From positions 1 through 64,000 of the forward strand of contig JAZQVC010000038.1 in NCBI GenBank assembly GCA_045631645.1: DNA of 64,000 nt, read 5' to 3'. The notes beneath the pieces are model-generated. The model was given only the letters and a program-made list of their open reading frames with translations, did no database searches and was not told the DNA's origin. Positions within the stretch are counted from its first letter, which is position 1. Every line of letters starts with the position of its first letter. Positions 1 through 7,775 of this stretch are shown piece after piece. A program made the translations under genes and the position numbers. This DNA comes from SIG459 sp045631645. Its GTDB lineage: Bacteria > Bacillota > Clostridia > Oscillospirales > Oscillospiraceae.

Positions 1-2
1 CC

Positions 3-389
3 GAATCCGGCGTTTCCGGCGGCGTTCAGTCCACCATCGCTTTGGGCAAGAATGATCTTGAAGGTAACATCTATGTGACCGTCGCAAAGACCGATACTCA
101 GAACCACGGCATTTTGGCCTGCATAGACAGAGCAACCGGCGAGGTTAAATGGGAATTTGAGTCCTACTACACTTGGTCCTCCCCCATTCTCGTTTATAAC
201 GTGGACGGCAGCGGCTACGTTGTTTTCTGCACCTACGGCAACAATATGTATCTGCTGGATGGCATGAGCGGCGAAGTGCTTGACTCTTTCAATCTTCTTG
301 GCGGCGTTGAGGCAACTCCCGCAGCTTACGAGGATATGATAGTTGTTGGCACAAGAAAATGCCTTATTTGGGGCGTAAAAATGAGCTAA
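3..389 (+). CDS. C-terminal part of a PQQ-like beta-propeller repeat protein (partial)
   Basis: The reading frame is open from the left edge and stops at 389, so only the last ~128 residues are present. They contain repeated propeller-blade signatures: a GILACIDRATGEVKWEFE stretch, then MYLLDGMSGEVLDSF, then a final blade ending in the stop. The (L/I)D-x-x-(T/S)GEV-(K/L)W pattern is typical of PQQ-like/WD-like outer-surface propellers. No signal peptide can be judged because the N-terminus is missing. Such proteins usually act outside the membrane as binding or assembly scaffolds; the ligand cannot be told from this fragment. A perfect-stem terminator follows directly. Confidence 0.8.
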   Translation, partial: ESGVSGGVQSTIALGKNDLEGNIYVTVAKTDTQNHGILACIDRATGEVKWEFESYYTWSSPILVYNVDGSGYVVFCTYGNNMYLLDGMSGEVLDSFNLLGGVEATPAAYEDMIVVGTRKCLIWGVKMS

Positions 390-390
390 A

Positions 391-430
391 CAAAAAAGGA
401 ACGGACAAGAAGCTTGTCCGTTCCTCTTTT
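391..430. terminator. Bidirectional intrinsic terminator
   Basis: A perfect 12-bp stem (398-409 with 413-424, loop AAG) is flanked by an A-run on the left and a T-rich tract on the right. It can stop both the propeller gene on plus and the small gene on minus, which converge here. Confidence 0.85.
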
Positions 431-437
431 ATTTAAT

Positions 438-542
438 TCACTTGGTCTGAGTGTTAGTCTGAGTCTGATTCTGGCTCTGATTATCTTTCTGATTCTGCTT
501 CTGAGTGTTGCAGTTCTGGCTATTCTGCTTAGTGTTGCTCAT
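438..542 (-). CDS. Small 34-residue Gln/Asn/Thr/Ser-rich protein
   Basis: Reading the minus strand, ATG at 542 is preceded by a near-perfect ribosome binding site (AAGGAGG, about 10 nt upstream) and opens 34 codons to TGA at 438. The product begins MSNTKQNSQNCNTQ and ends QTNTQTK. It is almost entirely Gln, Asn, Thr, Ser and Lys, with one Cys and no hydrophobic residue after Met1. A -10-like TATAAT lies further upstream (about 595-600). A bidirectional terminator sits just past the stop. The composition recalls gamma-type small acid-soluble spore proteins (SspE-like, Asn/Gln-rich), but I see no SASP repeat or protease site, so a spore role is only a guess. It is too short for most gene finders. 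Confidence 0.6.
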   Translation of the reverse strand: MSNTKQNSQNCNTQKQNQKDNQSQNQTQTNTQTK

Positions 543-651
543 AGTAACTTAACCTCCTTTTTGGATTTCGAAGCTATTTTGCCCCAAAAAAGAGATTATA
601 TGCACGCTCAGAAAAAACTTAAAAATTTTTTAGATTTTTTGAAAAAAAAGC

Positions 652-680
652 TTGCTTTTTCTTAGAGTATATGCTATTAT
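652..680 (+). promoter_or_regulatory. Promoter of tRNA-Pro
   Basis: A -35 TTGCTT (652-657), 17-nt spacer and -10 TATTAT (675-680) are placed about 32 nt before the tRNA. Confidence 0.6.
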
Positions 681-711
681 AATCAAGCGCTGTGAAAACA
701 GCACGAAATAT

Positions 712-787
712 CCGGGTGTAGCGCAGATGGTAGCGTGCTTGAATGGGGTTCAAGAGGCCGCTGGTTCAACTCCAGTCACTCGGACCA
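712..787 (+). tRNA. tRNA-Pro (anticodon GGG)
   Basis: A complete cloverleaf is visible: 7-bp acceptor (CCGGGTG with CACTCGG, one G-U), D arm, anticodon stem CTTGA/TCAAG around loop ATGGGGT giving anticodon GGG with G37 as expected for tRNA-Pro, T arm with loop TTCAACT, discriminator A and an encoded CCA end. Confidence 0.95.
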
Positions 788-788
788 T

Positions 789-828
789 AAAAGCTCTGAG
801 ACTTTTGTCTCGGAGCTTTTGTTTTTTA
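789..828 (+). terminator. Terminator of tRNA-Pro
   Basis: Stem GCTCTGAGAC / GTCTCGGAGC (one G-U pair) is followed by a T-rich run directly after the tRNA. Confidence 0.8.
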
Positions 829-961
829 TCTAATATTAATTTTTTGTAAAAAAATAAATTATTTTCACTTTTTTTAATTTTAGACTTATTTAATTAACAA
901 ATATATGCTATTCTGTTACAAAGCGATTGTATAAAGACATTAATTCACAGGAGGTGACAAC

Positions 962-2482
962 TTGAAGCTTATAAATCCTAAAATGAAGGCTAAGCTCCAC
1001 GAAGCATTGGCCGCTGTAACTCCCATATTAGTAATAGTACTGGCTTTGAGTCTCACTATCGCGCCTGTAAGCCCCAGCATTATTCTGAGTTTCCTTTTCG
1101 GCTCAGTAATGGTAATGATTGGCATGATGTTCTTTACACTCGGCGCCGAAATTTCCATGGTGCCCATGGGTGAAAAAGTCGGATCCAAAATGACAAAGAG
1201 CAAGAACGTTTTCATCATTTGTACCTTGAGCCTTATCCTCGGAATTATCATAACTATTTCCGAGCCCGATTTGCAGGTTCTTGCCGAGCTCGTTCCTTCC
1301 ATTCCCAACGAAACCCTGATTATCGCTGTCGCACTTGGTGTTGGTATTTTCCTTGTAGTTTCCGTTCTGCGTGTTCTGCTTGGAATCCCCCTCTCCCGTC
1401 TTCTCGTTGTACTTTATATTGGCGTTTTTGTTCTGATCTTCTTGGTACCTGCCGATTTCCGCGCCATTTCCTTTGACTCTGGCGGTGTTACGACTGGACC
1501 TATGACCGTTCCCTTCATTATGGCTCTCGGTGTCGGTATCTCTTCAATTCGAAGCGACAGAAACGCATCCGATGACAGCTTCGGTCTCGTCGCCCTTTGC
1601 AGCGTTGGCCCCATTCTTGCCGTTCTCATTCTCGGCATGATTTTCCGTCCCGGCGAAAATGATTTCAGCATTTTGAAGGATCTTGACATAGGCAACACCG
1701 TTGAGCTTCGCAAAATGTTTACTTCTTCCCTGCCCCATTATCTGAAGGAAATTGCGATTTCACTTCTTCCCATCGTAATTTTCTTTGGACTGTTTCAGAT
1801 TTTCTCCTTGCATCTTAACAAAAAGAATCTGAAGAAGATACTGATCGGTCTTGCATACACCTATATAGGTCTCGTTCTTTTCCTCGCAGGCGCAAATGTT
1901 GGTTTCATGCCCGCCGGTACTTATATCGGAAGCGTTCTTGCATCTTCCGCATTCCGCTTTGTACTCATTCCTATCGGAGCCCTTATTGGATACTTCATCG
2001 TCAAGGCTGAGCCGGCTGTTTATGTTCTAAACCATCAGGTTGAGGAAATAACCGAAGGTGCCATCTCTGCAAAAGCAATGGGCATCAGCCTCTCCGTCGG
2101 TGTTGCGGTCTCTGTTGCTCTTGCAATGACCAGAGTTCTTTTGGAGATACCCATAATCTATTTCCTTATTCCTGGATATGCAATTGCTCTCGGACTTAGC
2201 TTCGTTGTTCCCAAGATATTCACCGCAATAGCCTTTGACTCGGGTGGAGTTGCCTCAGGTCCCATGACCGCCACTTTCCTCCTTCCCCTCGCCCAAGGCG
2301 CATGCGTTGCCGTAGGCGGCAATCTTTCATCCGACGCTTTCGGCGTTGTTGCCATGGTTGCCATGACTCCTCTTATCACCATTCAGATTCTCGGTCTTAT
2401 CACCATGCTGAAAAACCGCAAAAGAAAAGCATCCGAAACTCTCGGATTCATTCAGGATGATGATGCCATTATTGAACTTTAA
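962..2482 (+). CDS. DUF1538 family integral membrane protein (duplicated)
   Basis: TTG start at 962, set by an AGGAGGTGA ribosome binding site about 6 nt upstream. The 506-residue protein is very hydrophobic, with about 12 or more predicted membrane helices. It is an internal duplication: each half carries the same signature, FDSGGVTTGPMT near residue 172 and FDSGGVASGPMT near residue 425, followed by a conserved SDD/SDAFG segment. This matches the DUF1538 family, whose substrate is not established. The Gly/Ser/Thr-rich broken-helix signature in inverted or tandem halves is what one expects of a transporter substrate site. It is followed 22 nt later by a PII-like gene and almost certainly co-transcribed, suggesting nucleotide- or metabolite-gated transport. 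Family assignment firm; transport role inferred. Confidence 0.85.
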   Translation: MKLINPKMKAKLHEALAAVTPILVIVLALSLTIAPVSPSIILSFLFGSVMVMIGMMFFTLGAEISMVPMGEKVGSKMTKSKNVFIICTLSLILGIIITISEPDLQVLAELVPSIPNETLIIAVALGVGIFLVVSVLRVLLGIPLSRLLVVLYIGVFVLIFLVPADFRAISFDSGGVTTGPMTVPFIMALGVGISSIRSDRNASDDSFGLVALCSVGPILAVLILGMIFRPGENDFSILKDLDIGNTVELRKMFTSSLPHYLKEIAISLLPIVIFFGLFQIFSLHLNKKNLKKILIGLAYTYIGLVLFLAGANVGFMPAGTYIGSVLASSAFRFVLIPIGALIGYFIVKAEPAVYVLNHQVEEITEGAISAKAMGISLSVGVAVSVALAMTRVLLEIPIIYFLIPGYAIALGLSFVVPKIFTAIAFDSGGVASGPMTATFLLPLAQGACVAVGGNLSSDAFGVVAMVAMTPLITIQILGLITMLKNRKRKASETLGFIQDDDAIIEL

Positions 2483-2504
2483 TTAACACTTCGGAGGTTA
2501 GCCT

Positions 2505-3194
2505 ATGAGCCAGCTCCACTTGATGGTTACTATAACAAGCCGAAATTTCACTAAAAAATTTACCGATTTCTATAAAGAATGCGGTCTTGAAGTCTCGTTT
2601 CTCTCTTTGGGAAAAGGTACTGCATCAAATGAAATTTTGGACTATTTCGGCCTTGACGGTCCCGAAAAAACTCTGCTTTTTCATATTGTAAGCTCGGATA
2701 AGTGGAAAAGCGTTAAACGCGAGCTTCGCAGAAAGATAAACATTGATATCCCTGGCATCGGCATAGCCTTCCTTGTACCCTTGAGCAGTATCGGAGGCGG
2801 AAAAGCCCTCAACTTCCTCGCATATGGTCAGGACTTTGTTAAAGGAGAGGAATCTATTTTGAAAGACACCAAATATGAGCTTTTAGTTGCAATCAGCAAT
2901 CAGGGCTATTCGGATCTTATAATGGACGCTGCAAGAAAGGTTCATGCAGCAGGCGGAACAGTTATTCACGCCCGCGGAACCGGTAGCCATCTTGCAGAAA
3001 AGTTCATGGGCGTTACTATCGCTCCTGAAAAAGAGATGGTATTTATCGTTGTCCGAAAGGATCAGAAAAACGACATAATGCGTTCCATTATGGACGAAGC
3101 AGGCATTAACACCGAGGCAAGAGCCATTGTCTTCTCCCTTCCCGTTACCGACACCGCCGGTATGCGACTGATGGACGATATTGACGAAGAATAA
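2505..3194 (+). CDS. Tandem (two-domain) PII-like signalling protein
   Basis: ATG at 2505 follows a GGAGG site. The 229-residue protein consists of two ferredoxin-like halves, about residues 1-115 and 120-225. Each has a Gly-rich loop followed by a PEK-hydrophobic strand: GKGTASNEIL...GPEKTLLFHIV in the first and RGTGSHLAEKF...APEKEMVFIVV in the second. This is the layout of divergent PII (GlnB-like) proteins. The canonical uridylylated T-loop tyrosine is absent, so covalent control as in enteric GlnB is unlikely. Location immediately after a DUF1538 membrane protein parallels GlnK-AmtB and SbtB-SbtA, where a PII trimer gates a transporter. A fused double domain could pack as a pseudo-oligomer. 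Ligand unknown. Confidence 0.8.
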   Translation: MSQLHLMVTITSRNFTKKFTDFYKECGLEVSFLSLGKGTASNEILDYFGLDGPEKTLLFHIVSSDKWKSVKRELRRKINIDIPGIGIAFLVPLSSIGGGKALNFLAYGQDFVKGEESILKDTKYELLVAISNQGYSDLIMDAARKVHAAGGTVIHARGTGSHLAEKFMGVTIAPEKEMVFIVVRKDQKNDIMRSIMDEAGINTEARAIVFSLPVTDTAGMRLMDDIDEE

Positions 3195-3231
3195 AAAATA
3201 CTGCTGCAGTTAATCTGCAGCAGTATTTTTT
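3194..3231. terminator. Bidirectional terminator
   Basis: Stem ATACTGCTGCAG / CTGCAGCAGTAT with loop TTAAT, A-run before and T-run after, lies between convergent genes and overlaps the last codons of the minus-strand gene. Confidence 0.85.
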
Positions 3232-3889
3232 ATATCAGCGATTGATTATTAATGATAAGCTTGAAAGTCATTCCAAGAGCCGAGGCAGCATTGCGGCACA
3301 TTATCATTCTCTGCATAAAAATCTCGAAATAGTCCATCACCGAGCTGTAGTTAGTGTCAACACCGAGAATCAAGGTCACAGTTTTCTTATCCTCACTTAT
3401 TTCAAGTCGAGATTCGCAAACAGAGTAGTTAACTCTGTCATGAATATCAAAGCTCTTTTCATCTCTGTTGCGTACGCGGCTTCGGCGTACATCGCTTTTA
3501 TCGGCAATTATAAGTGCCGCGGCGATTGGGCTGACAGGTCTTCCGGTACCCTCATCATGATTGCCGATGGCAGTTATAATTTCTGCGATTTCCGAAGGCT
3601 CCATTTTCATATCGTTGAGTATATGGAAAGCCATAATAGCACCCGACTGGGAATGTTCAACACGATTGACAAGGTTTCCTATATCATGAAGATAAGAGGC
3701 AATGCAGCCTATCTCCTGCTGGCGCTCGGAATAACCCAATTCGGAAAGAATCATTCTGCAGTTATGGGCAACGAGACCCACATGAGCAAAACTATGCTCG
3801 GTAAAACCGAGAGCAACTAGGGACTCATCGGCTTTACGAATATATGTTTTAATTATTTCGCTGTTTTTTATATCTTCAAAACACAACAT
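3230..3889 (-). CDS. HD-domain metal-dependent phosphohydrolase
   Basis: 219 residues with ATG at 3889 behind an AAAGGAG site. HD superfamily landmarks are present: H near residue 32-36 (HSFAHVGLVAHN), the paired HD in SYLHDIGN (about residue 68), H in VEHSQSGA (about 78), and a NHDEGTG motif (about 109) followed by AADKSD. These are the metal ligands of a c-di-nucleotide or nucleotide phosphohydrolase fold. The second half has no recognised accessory domain. It is a single-gene unit between a shared terminator and an upstream AT-rich gap. Substrate cannot be told from the sequence. Confidence 0.85.
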   Translation of the reverse strand: MLCFEDIKNSEIIKTYIRKADESLVALGFTEHSFAHVGLVAHNCRMILSELGYSERQQEIGCIASYLHDIGNLVNRVEHSQSGAIMAFHILNDMKMEPSEIAEIITAIGNHDEGTGRPVSPIAAALIIADKSDVRRSRVRNRDEKSFDIHDRVNYSVCESRLEISEDKKTVTLILGVDTNYSSVMDYFEIFMQRMIMCRNAASALGMTFKLIINNQSLI

Positions 3890-4037
3890 AATTTTCTCCT
3901 TTATGATTGTATTAATATATTAAACGAAATAGCATTAAAAATAAAGACTTGAGTCGTAAATTATCTATTAACAAATATAACTTAAACATATATTTTACGT
4001 GAAGTTTATGCTATACTTCAGGAAAGGAGGAATGGAT

Positions 4038-4868
4038 ATGCGATTTGTTACTCTCGTTGAAAATAGCTGCACCGAGGGCTTTGGATGCGCCCACGGGCTT
4101 TCCATATACATCGAAACCGCCGTGCACAAAATTCTTTTTGACGCAGGTCCTGACGGGGAGCTGCTTCTTTCCAACGCTGCAAAGCTTGGAATAGACCTCA
4201 GTGAAGTTGATATTGCCATAATCTCCCATGGACACTATGATCACACAGGAGGCTTGAGCGCTTTTCTTAATATTAATAGTTCCGCTAAAATCTATATTCA
4301 CACTTTGGCCTACACTCGTCGCCATTACGCAGCAGAAAAAAGCGGTTGGCGCTATATAGGTCCGGACATGGAGCTTCTTAATAATAATTCCCATCGTATG
4401 GTTCTGACGGAAGATTTCTTATCAATTGATGATGAGCTTTCCCTTTTTGCCTGCATACCCACCGCCGATTTTCTTCCCGACGGAAACAGTACGCTCTATG
4501 AAGAGATCGAAGGCGAGATTATTCCTGACAGCTTCTGTCATGAGCAAAATCTTATAGTCAGAGAGGGAAATAAAACATTTCTTTTTGCCGGCTGTGCACA
4601 CCGTGGAATAATAAATATAATTCGTGGTTTCACGAATATTGTCTGTTCTCACCCAGATTATATTATTTCAGGCTTCCATCTAACAAATCCCGGACTTAAA
4701 ATCGATGCTCCTGACGGGCTGGTCTATAATGTAGGAAACGAACTGGATAAATTCCCCTGCATTTATTACACGGGTCACTGCACAGGCGAAAAGCCCTATG
4801 CTAAACTTAAAACCATACTGGGAGACAGAATCAATACTCTCAAGAGCGGCATCGGCGAAACCATATGA
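4038..4868 (+). CDS. MBL-fold metallo-hydrolase (DHPS-like subgroup)
   Basis: Three in-frame starts exist. The ATG at 4038 is chosen because AAAGGAGG ends 7 nt before it, while the ATG at 4032 would be too close. The 276-residue product has the metallo-beta-lactamase metal motif HGHYDHTGG, a later Cys-Ala-His (GCAHRGI) and a C-terminal TGHCTGE, plus GFHL. This set matches the subgroup related to the methanopterin-precursor enzyme 7,8-dihydropterin-6-methyl-4-(ribofuranosyl)-aminobenzene-5'-phosphate synthase, common in Clostridia without a known substrate. It is soluble, with no signal peptide. It is followed after 62 nt by feoA, so it may share a transcript with the iron-uptake genes. Confidence 0.85.
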   Translation: MRFVTLVENSCTEGFGCAHGLSIYIETAVHKILFDAGPDGELLLSNAAKLGIDLSEVDIAIISHGHYDHTGGLSAFLNINSSAKIYIHTLAYTRRHYAAEKSGWRYIGPDMELLNNNSHRMVLTEDFLSIDDELSLFACIPTADFLPDGNSTLYEEIEGEIIPDSFCHEQNLIVREGNKTFLFAGCAHRGIINIIRGFTNIVCSHPDYIISGFHLTNPGLKIDAPDGLVYNVGNELDKFPCIYYTGHCTGEKPYAKLKTILGDRINTLKSGIGETI

Positions 4869-4930
4869 GGCAAAATGCATAGTATATATCGGGCGCATAT
4901 TTTTGCGTCCTATTATGAAGAAGGTATACT

Positions 4931-5167
4931 ATGTCGCCTGCATATAAACTCAGCGAACTTTCCATGGGCCGAAGCGCGCGCATTTGCGCAGTAGATCAAA
5001 TCAAAAATGGCGAAAGACTTTCCGAACTTGGTTTTTACCCCGGAGCCACCGTAAGACCCCTGTTTTCCGGGATTTTCGGGGAGCCTAAGGCCTATCTGGT
5101 GCAGAATGCGGTTATCGCCTTAAGGCGCACAGAAAGCGAAAAAATACTTGTAAATGAATTACCCTGA
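4931..5167 (+). CDS. feoA: FeoA-domain protein, ferrous iron transport accessory
   Basis: 78 residues forming one SH3-like FeoA domain: opening LSELSMGRSARICAV, a turn RLSELGFYPGATVRPL, and the closing strand NAVIALRRTESEKILV. FeoA is a small cytosolic partner that binds FeoB and supports Fe(II) import. It stands 72 nt before feoB, separated by a hairpin, so some transcripts may end before feoB. Confidence 0.9.
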   Translation: MSPAYKLSELSMGRSARICAVDQIKNGERLSELGFYPGATVRPLFSGIFGEPKAYLVQNAVIALRRTESEKILVNELP

Positions 5168-5193
5168 GAGCGCGTCAATGACGCGCTCTTTTA
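5167..5193 (+). terminator. Hairpin/terminator between feoA and feoB
   Basis: Stem AGAGCGCGT / ACGCGCTCT followed by TTTT begins at the feoA stop. It may attenuate read-through into feoB. Confidence 0.6.
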
Positions 5194-5239
5194 TCATATT
5201 CAAAATTACGGCATATAATAACAAAGGAAGGGGGATTAT

Positions 5240-7027
5240 ATGCCGGATAAGGTTATACTCGCAGGCAATCCCAATGTAGGGAAATCAACTATATTTAACG
5301 CACTGACCGGTCTTAGGCAACACACTGGCAACTGGACGGGCAAGACAGTGGGAAGCGCCTATGCCTATATTTCTTGCGGAAATAAAAGGATAATGATAAT
5401 CGACACTCCCGGTACATATTCCCTTCTTGCCGATTCACCTGACGAAAAAGCTGCCGCAGAAACAATTATTAACACCGAATGTAATCATATAATATATATC
5501 TGCGACGCCTGTTGCCTTGAAAAAAGTTTATACCTTTTGCTGCAAATTATGGAAAAACGTGGCAATATCACCGTATGTCTGAACCTTATGGACGAAGCCG
5601 AAAGAAAAGGCGTCAAAGTTGACATCGATGCTCTCTCCCGTGAACTTTTACTTCCGGTCATACCCATGAGCGCCTCAAAAGGCTTAGGCCTCGATACGCT
5701 TCTAGCTACTGTTAACAAAGCGGGCTTCAGTGAAATTAAAGATTCCAAATCCGACTTTGATATAATTGCGCTTAAAACAAGAGCTGCAGAAATTGCGAAC
5801 AGATCCATCACATCATCAGATAAAGTAAAAATCAGCACTCTAGACAAACTGCTATTCAGCAAGATTTTCGGTGTTCCGATTATGCTTGCAATGCTATTGG
5901 CAATTCTATGGATAAGCATCAGCGCCGCCAATGTCCCTTCTTCTCTTTTAAGCGCATTATTTGACCATATAGGAACATTTTTAAGAAACTGCGCACAGAC
6001 ATTATCAATCCCAGAAATGCTGACAGGCGCGATAATTGACGGGATATACGGCACGGTGGCATGGGTTGTGTCTGTAATGTTGCCGCCTATGGCAATATTT
6101 TTCCCGCTCTTCACTTTACTTGAAGATTTCGGCCTTTTGCCGAGAATTTCCTTTAATCTGGACCCTATTTTCAAATGCTGTGGCAGTTGCGGAAAGCAGG
6201 CTCTTACCATGTGTATGGGACTTGGCTGCAACGCTGTGGGTGTTACTTCCTGCGCAATTATTTCATCTCCTCGACAAAAACTTATAAGCATATTGACCAA
6301 CAGCTTTATGCCCTGCAACGGAAGATTTCCTACTATCATTCTACTTGCGGCCATTTTATTTCCGGAAGGCGCTGATATAAGCGCACCAATAGCTGTAATG
6401 ACAGTAATACTGCTGGGAGTCGCAGCTACACTCATAAGCACAAAATTACTCTCTCTTGTATATTGCAGGAACGAAACTATGTCCTTCACTTTAGAATTGC
6501 CGCCTTACCGAAAGCCGAAAATATGGGATACGCTGGTGCGTTCCTTTTATGATCGCACGCTGAAGGTTCTCTTTCGCGCAATCAAGGCCTCAGCCCCTGC
6601 AGGACTTATCATCTGGCTTTTAGCTAACATTAAAATCAATGACGCAAGCCTGATATCCTATATATGCGGCTATTTGGAAGCGCCTGCTTCAGTTTTCGGA
6701 TTAAACGGAATAATACTGTTTGCATTCATACTCGGTCTTCCAGCCAATGAAATTATAATGCCAATAGTTCTTATGTGCTGCACATCAGGAAGCAGTCTTA
6801 TGCTTATTCCCGATGCCCAGGAAATGGGAACTATCCTACAAAATAACGGTTGGAGCGGATGTACAATAATATGCGTTCTTATTTTCACTCTTTTTCACTG
6901 GCCCTGCGCTACAACGCTTATGACTATAAAAAAAGAATGCGGTAAAATGCGCTATGTTGTACTCGCCGCACTTCTCCCGTGTCTCTGGGGATTTTTACTG
7001 TGCTATCTTGTAAATCTGATTATATAA
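5240..7027 (+). CDS. feoB: FeoB ferrous iron transporter, G-protein-coupled
   Basis: 595 residues, start ATG behind GGAAGGGGG. The N-terminal G domain shows G1 GNPNVGKST (about 8-16), G3 DTPG (about 57), G4 NLMD (about 112) and G5 SAS (about 144). The membrane part has two Gate regions with the FeoB hallmark GLGCNAVGVTSC and MPCNGRFPT (about 330-375) and a second inverted repeat near 480-590. Fe(II) is imported through the membrane region, gated by GTP hydrolysis. Length is at the short end for FeoB because the helical GDI spacer is compact. Pairing with feoA supports the call. Being anaerobic, the host would rely on this as the main iron route. Confidence 0.95.
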   Translation: MPDKVILAGNPNVGKSTIFNALTGLRQHTGNWTGKTVGSAYAYISCGNKRIMIIDTPGTYSLLADSPDEKAAAETIINTECNHIIYICDACCLEKSLYLLLQIMEKRGNITVCLNLMDEAERKGVKVDIDALSRELLLPVIPMSASKGLGLDTLLATVNKAGFSEIKDSKSDFDIIALKTRAAEIANRSITSSDKVKISTLDKLLFSKIFGVPIMLAMLLAILWISISAANVPSSLLSALFDHIGTFLRNCAQTLSIPEMLTGAIIDGIYGTVAWVVSVMLPPMAIFFPLFTLLEDFGLLPRISFNLDPIFKCCGSCGKQALTMCMGLGCNAVGVTSCAIISSPRQKLISILTNSFMPCNGRFPTIILLAAILFPEGADISAPIAVMTVILLGVAATLISTKLLSLVYCRNETMSFTLELPPYRKPKIWDTLVRSFYDRTLKVLFRAIKASAPAGLIIWLLANIKINDASLISYICGYLEAPASVFGLNGIILFAFILGLPANEIIMPIVLMCCTSGSSLMLIPDAQEMGTILQNNGWSGCTIICVLIFTLFHWPCATTLMTIKKECGKMRYVVLAALLPCLWGFLLCYLVNLII

Positions 7028-7028
7028 A

Positions 7029-7060
7029 AAATAAAAGCTGCATTACGCAGCTTTTATTCT
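7029..7060. terminator. Bidirectional terminator
   Basis: Stem ATAAAAGCTGC / GCAGCTTTTAT with loop ATTAC, between feoB and the convergent rqcP, overlapping the end of the latter. Confidence 0.8.
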
Positions 7061-7296
7061 ATCTCTTTATACATAGCAGAAGCATCTGCCTTATTTGCAA
7101 ACTCATTGATCTCGGTAACCTGAACCTTAAGAGAACGCTGTCCAAAAGCAATCTCTATAACATCACCGATTTTGACCTGATAGCTGGCCTTGACCTGTCT
7201 TCCGTTTACAAAAATTCTTTCACCGTCGCATGCCTCATTTGCAACAGTCCGTCTTTTTATAAGGCGGGAAACCTTAAGATATTTATCTATTCTCAT
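7054..7296 (-). CDS. rqcP: S4-domain RNA-binding protein RqcP (YabO)
   Basis: The in-frame ATG at 7296 gives the family start MRIDKYLKVSRLIKRR; an upstream extension has no ribosome binding site and lies in the hup terminator. The 80-residue protein is one S4 domain with the VNGRQVKASYQVKIGD signature. RqcP binds 50S-peptidyl-tRNA complexes and helps RqcH add alanine tails in ribosome quality control. It is the last gene of the minus-strand cluster flippase-mazG-hup-rqcP, which matches the Bacillus yabM-yabN-yabO order with hup inserted, as in many Clostridia. Confidence 0.88.
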   Translation of the reverse strand: MRIDKYLKVSRLIKRRTVANEACDGERIFVNGRQVKASYQVKIGDVIEIAFGQRSLKVQVTEINEFANKADASAMYKEIE

Positions 7297-7317
7297 ATAA
7301 TTACTCCCAGATATAAA

Positions 7318-7362
7318 AAATGATAAAGCGGCATAGCCACCATAGGCCATGCCGCTTTTATC
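7318..7362 (-). terminator. Terminator after hup
   Basis: Stem AAAGCGGCATGGCC / GGCTATGCCGCTTT (small mismatches) with a T-run on the minus strand; only part of the transcript would continue into rqcP. Confidence 0.65.
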
Positions 7363-7388
7363 AAGGGGTTTGACCCTTAGAAATTAAC

Positions 7389-7664
7389 TTACTTGGAAAG
7401 AGCTTCCTTCAGAGCCTTGCCGGCCTTGAAAACGGGAACGCGAGATGCAGGAATCTCAATCTCTTCCTTGGTCTTGGGGTTACGACCCATGCGAGAACCG
7501 CGCTCTTTTACATCAAAAGCGCCAAAGCCAACGAGCTGAACCTTCTCGCCTGCTTCCATGGAAAGAGTAATGGTGTCAAAAGTGGCATTGATAGCCTTTT
7601 CGCTGTCCTTCTTGGAGAGACCGGTCTTCTCTGCAACAGCGGAAATGAGTTCTGCCTTGTTCAT
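7389..7664 (-). CDS. hup: HU family DNA-binding protein
   Basis: 91 residues, typical HU length. MNKAELISAVAEKTGLSKKD at the N-terminus, the GFGAFDVKERGSRMGRNPKT arm region and the C-terminal VPVFKAGKALKEAL are all canonical. HU dimers bend and compact DNA. A strong AGGAGG site precedes the ATG. Codon choice is more biased than in its neighbours, as expected of a highly expressed protein. It lies within the conserved mazG-hup-rqcP cluster and has its own terminator downstream. Confidence 0.97.
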   Translation of the reverse strand: MNKAELISAVAEKTGLSKKDSEKAINATFDTITLSMEAGEKVQLVGFGAFDVKERGSRMGRNPKTKEEIEIPASRVPVFKAGKALKEALSK

Positions 7665-7775
7665 TCTTATTCCTCCTGTTATGATAGCGGAAATTTCCGC
7701 AGAAAAATAGATATATATCAGCGATTTGTGACAACTTATGCCTCAAAGCGCAGCCATAAAAATTTACCAAAAATC

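Noticed and set aside
414..665. Hydrophobic plus-strand reading frame rich in Leu/Val/Ser
   Set aside because: It starts inside the terminator and is the mirror of the Gln/Asn-rich minus gene (CAG/AAT codons read back as CTG/ATT). No ribosome binding site.
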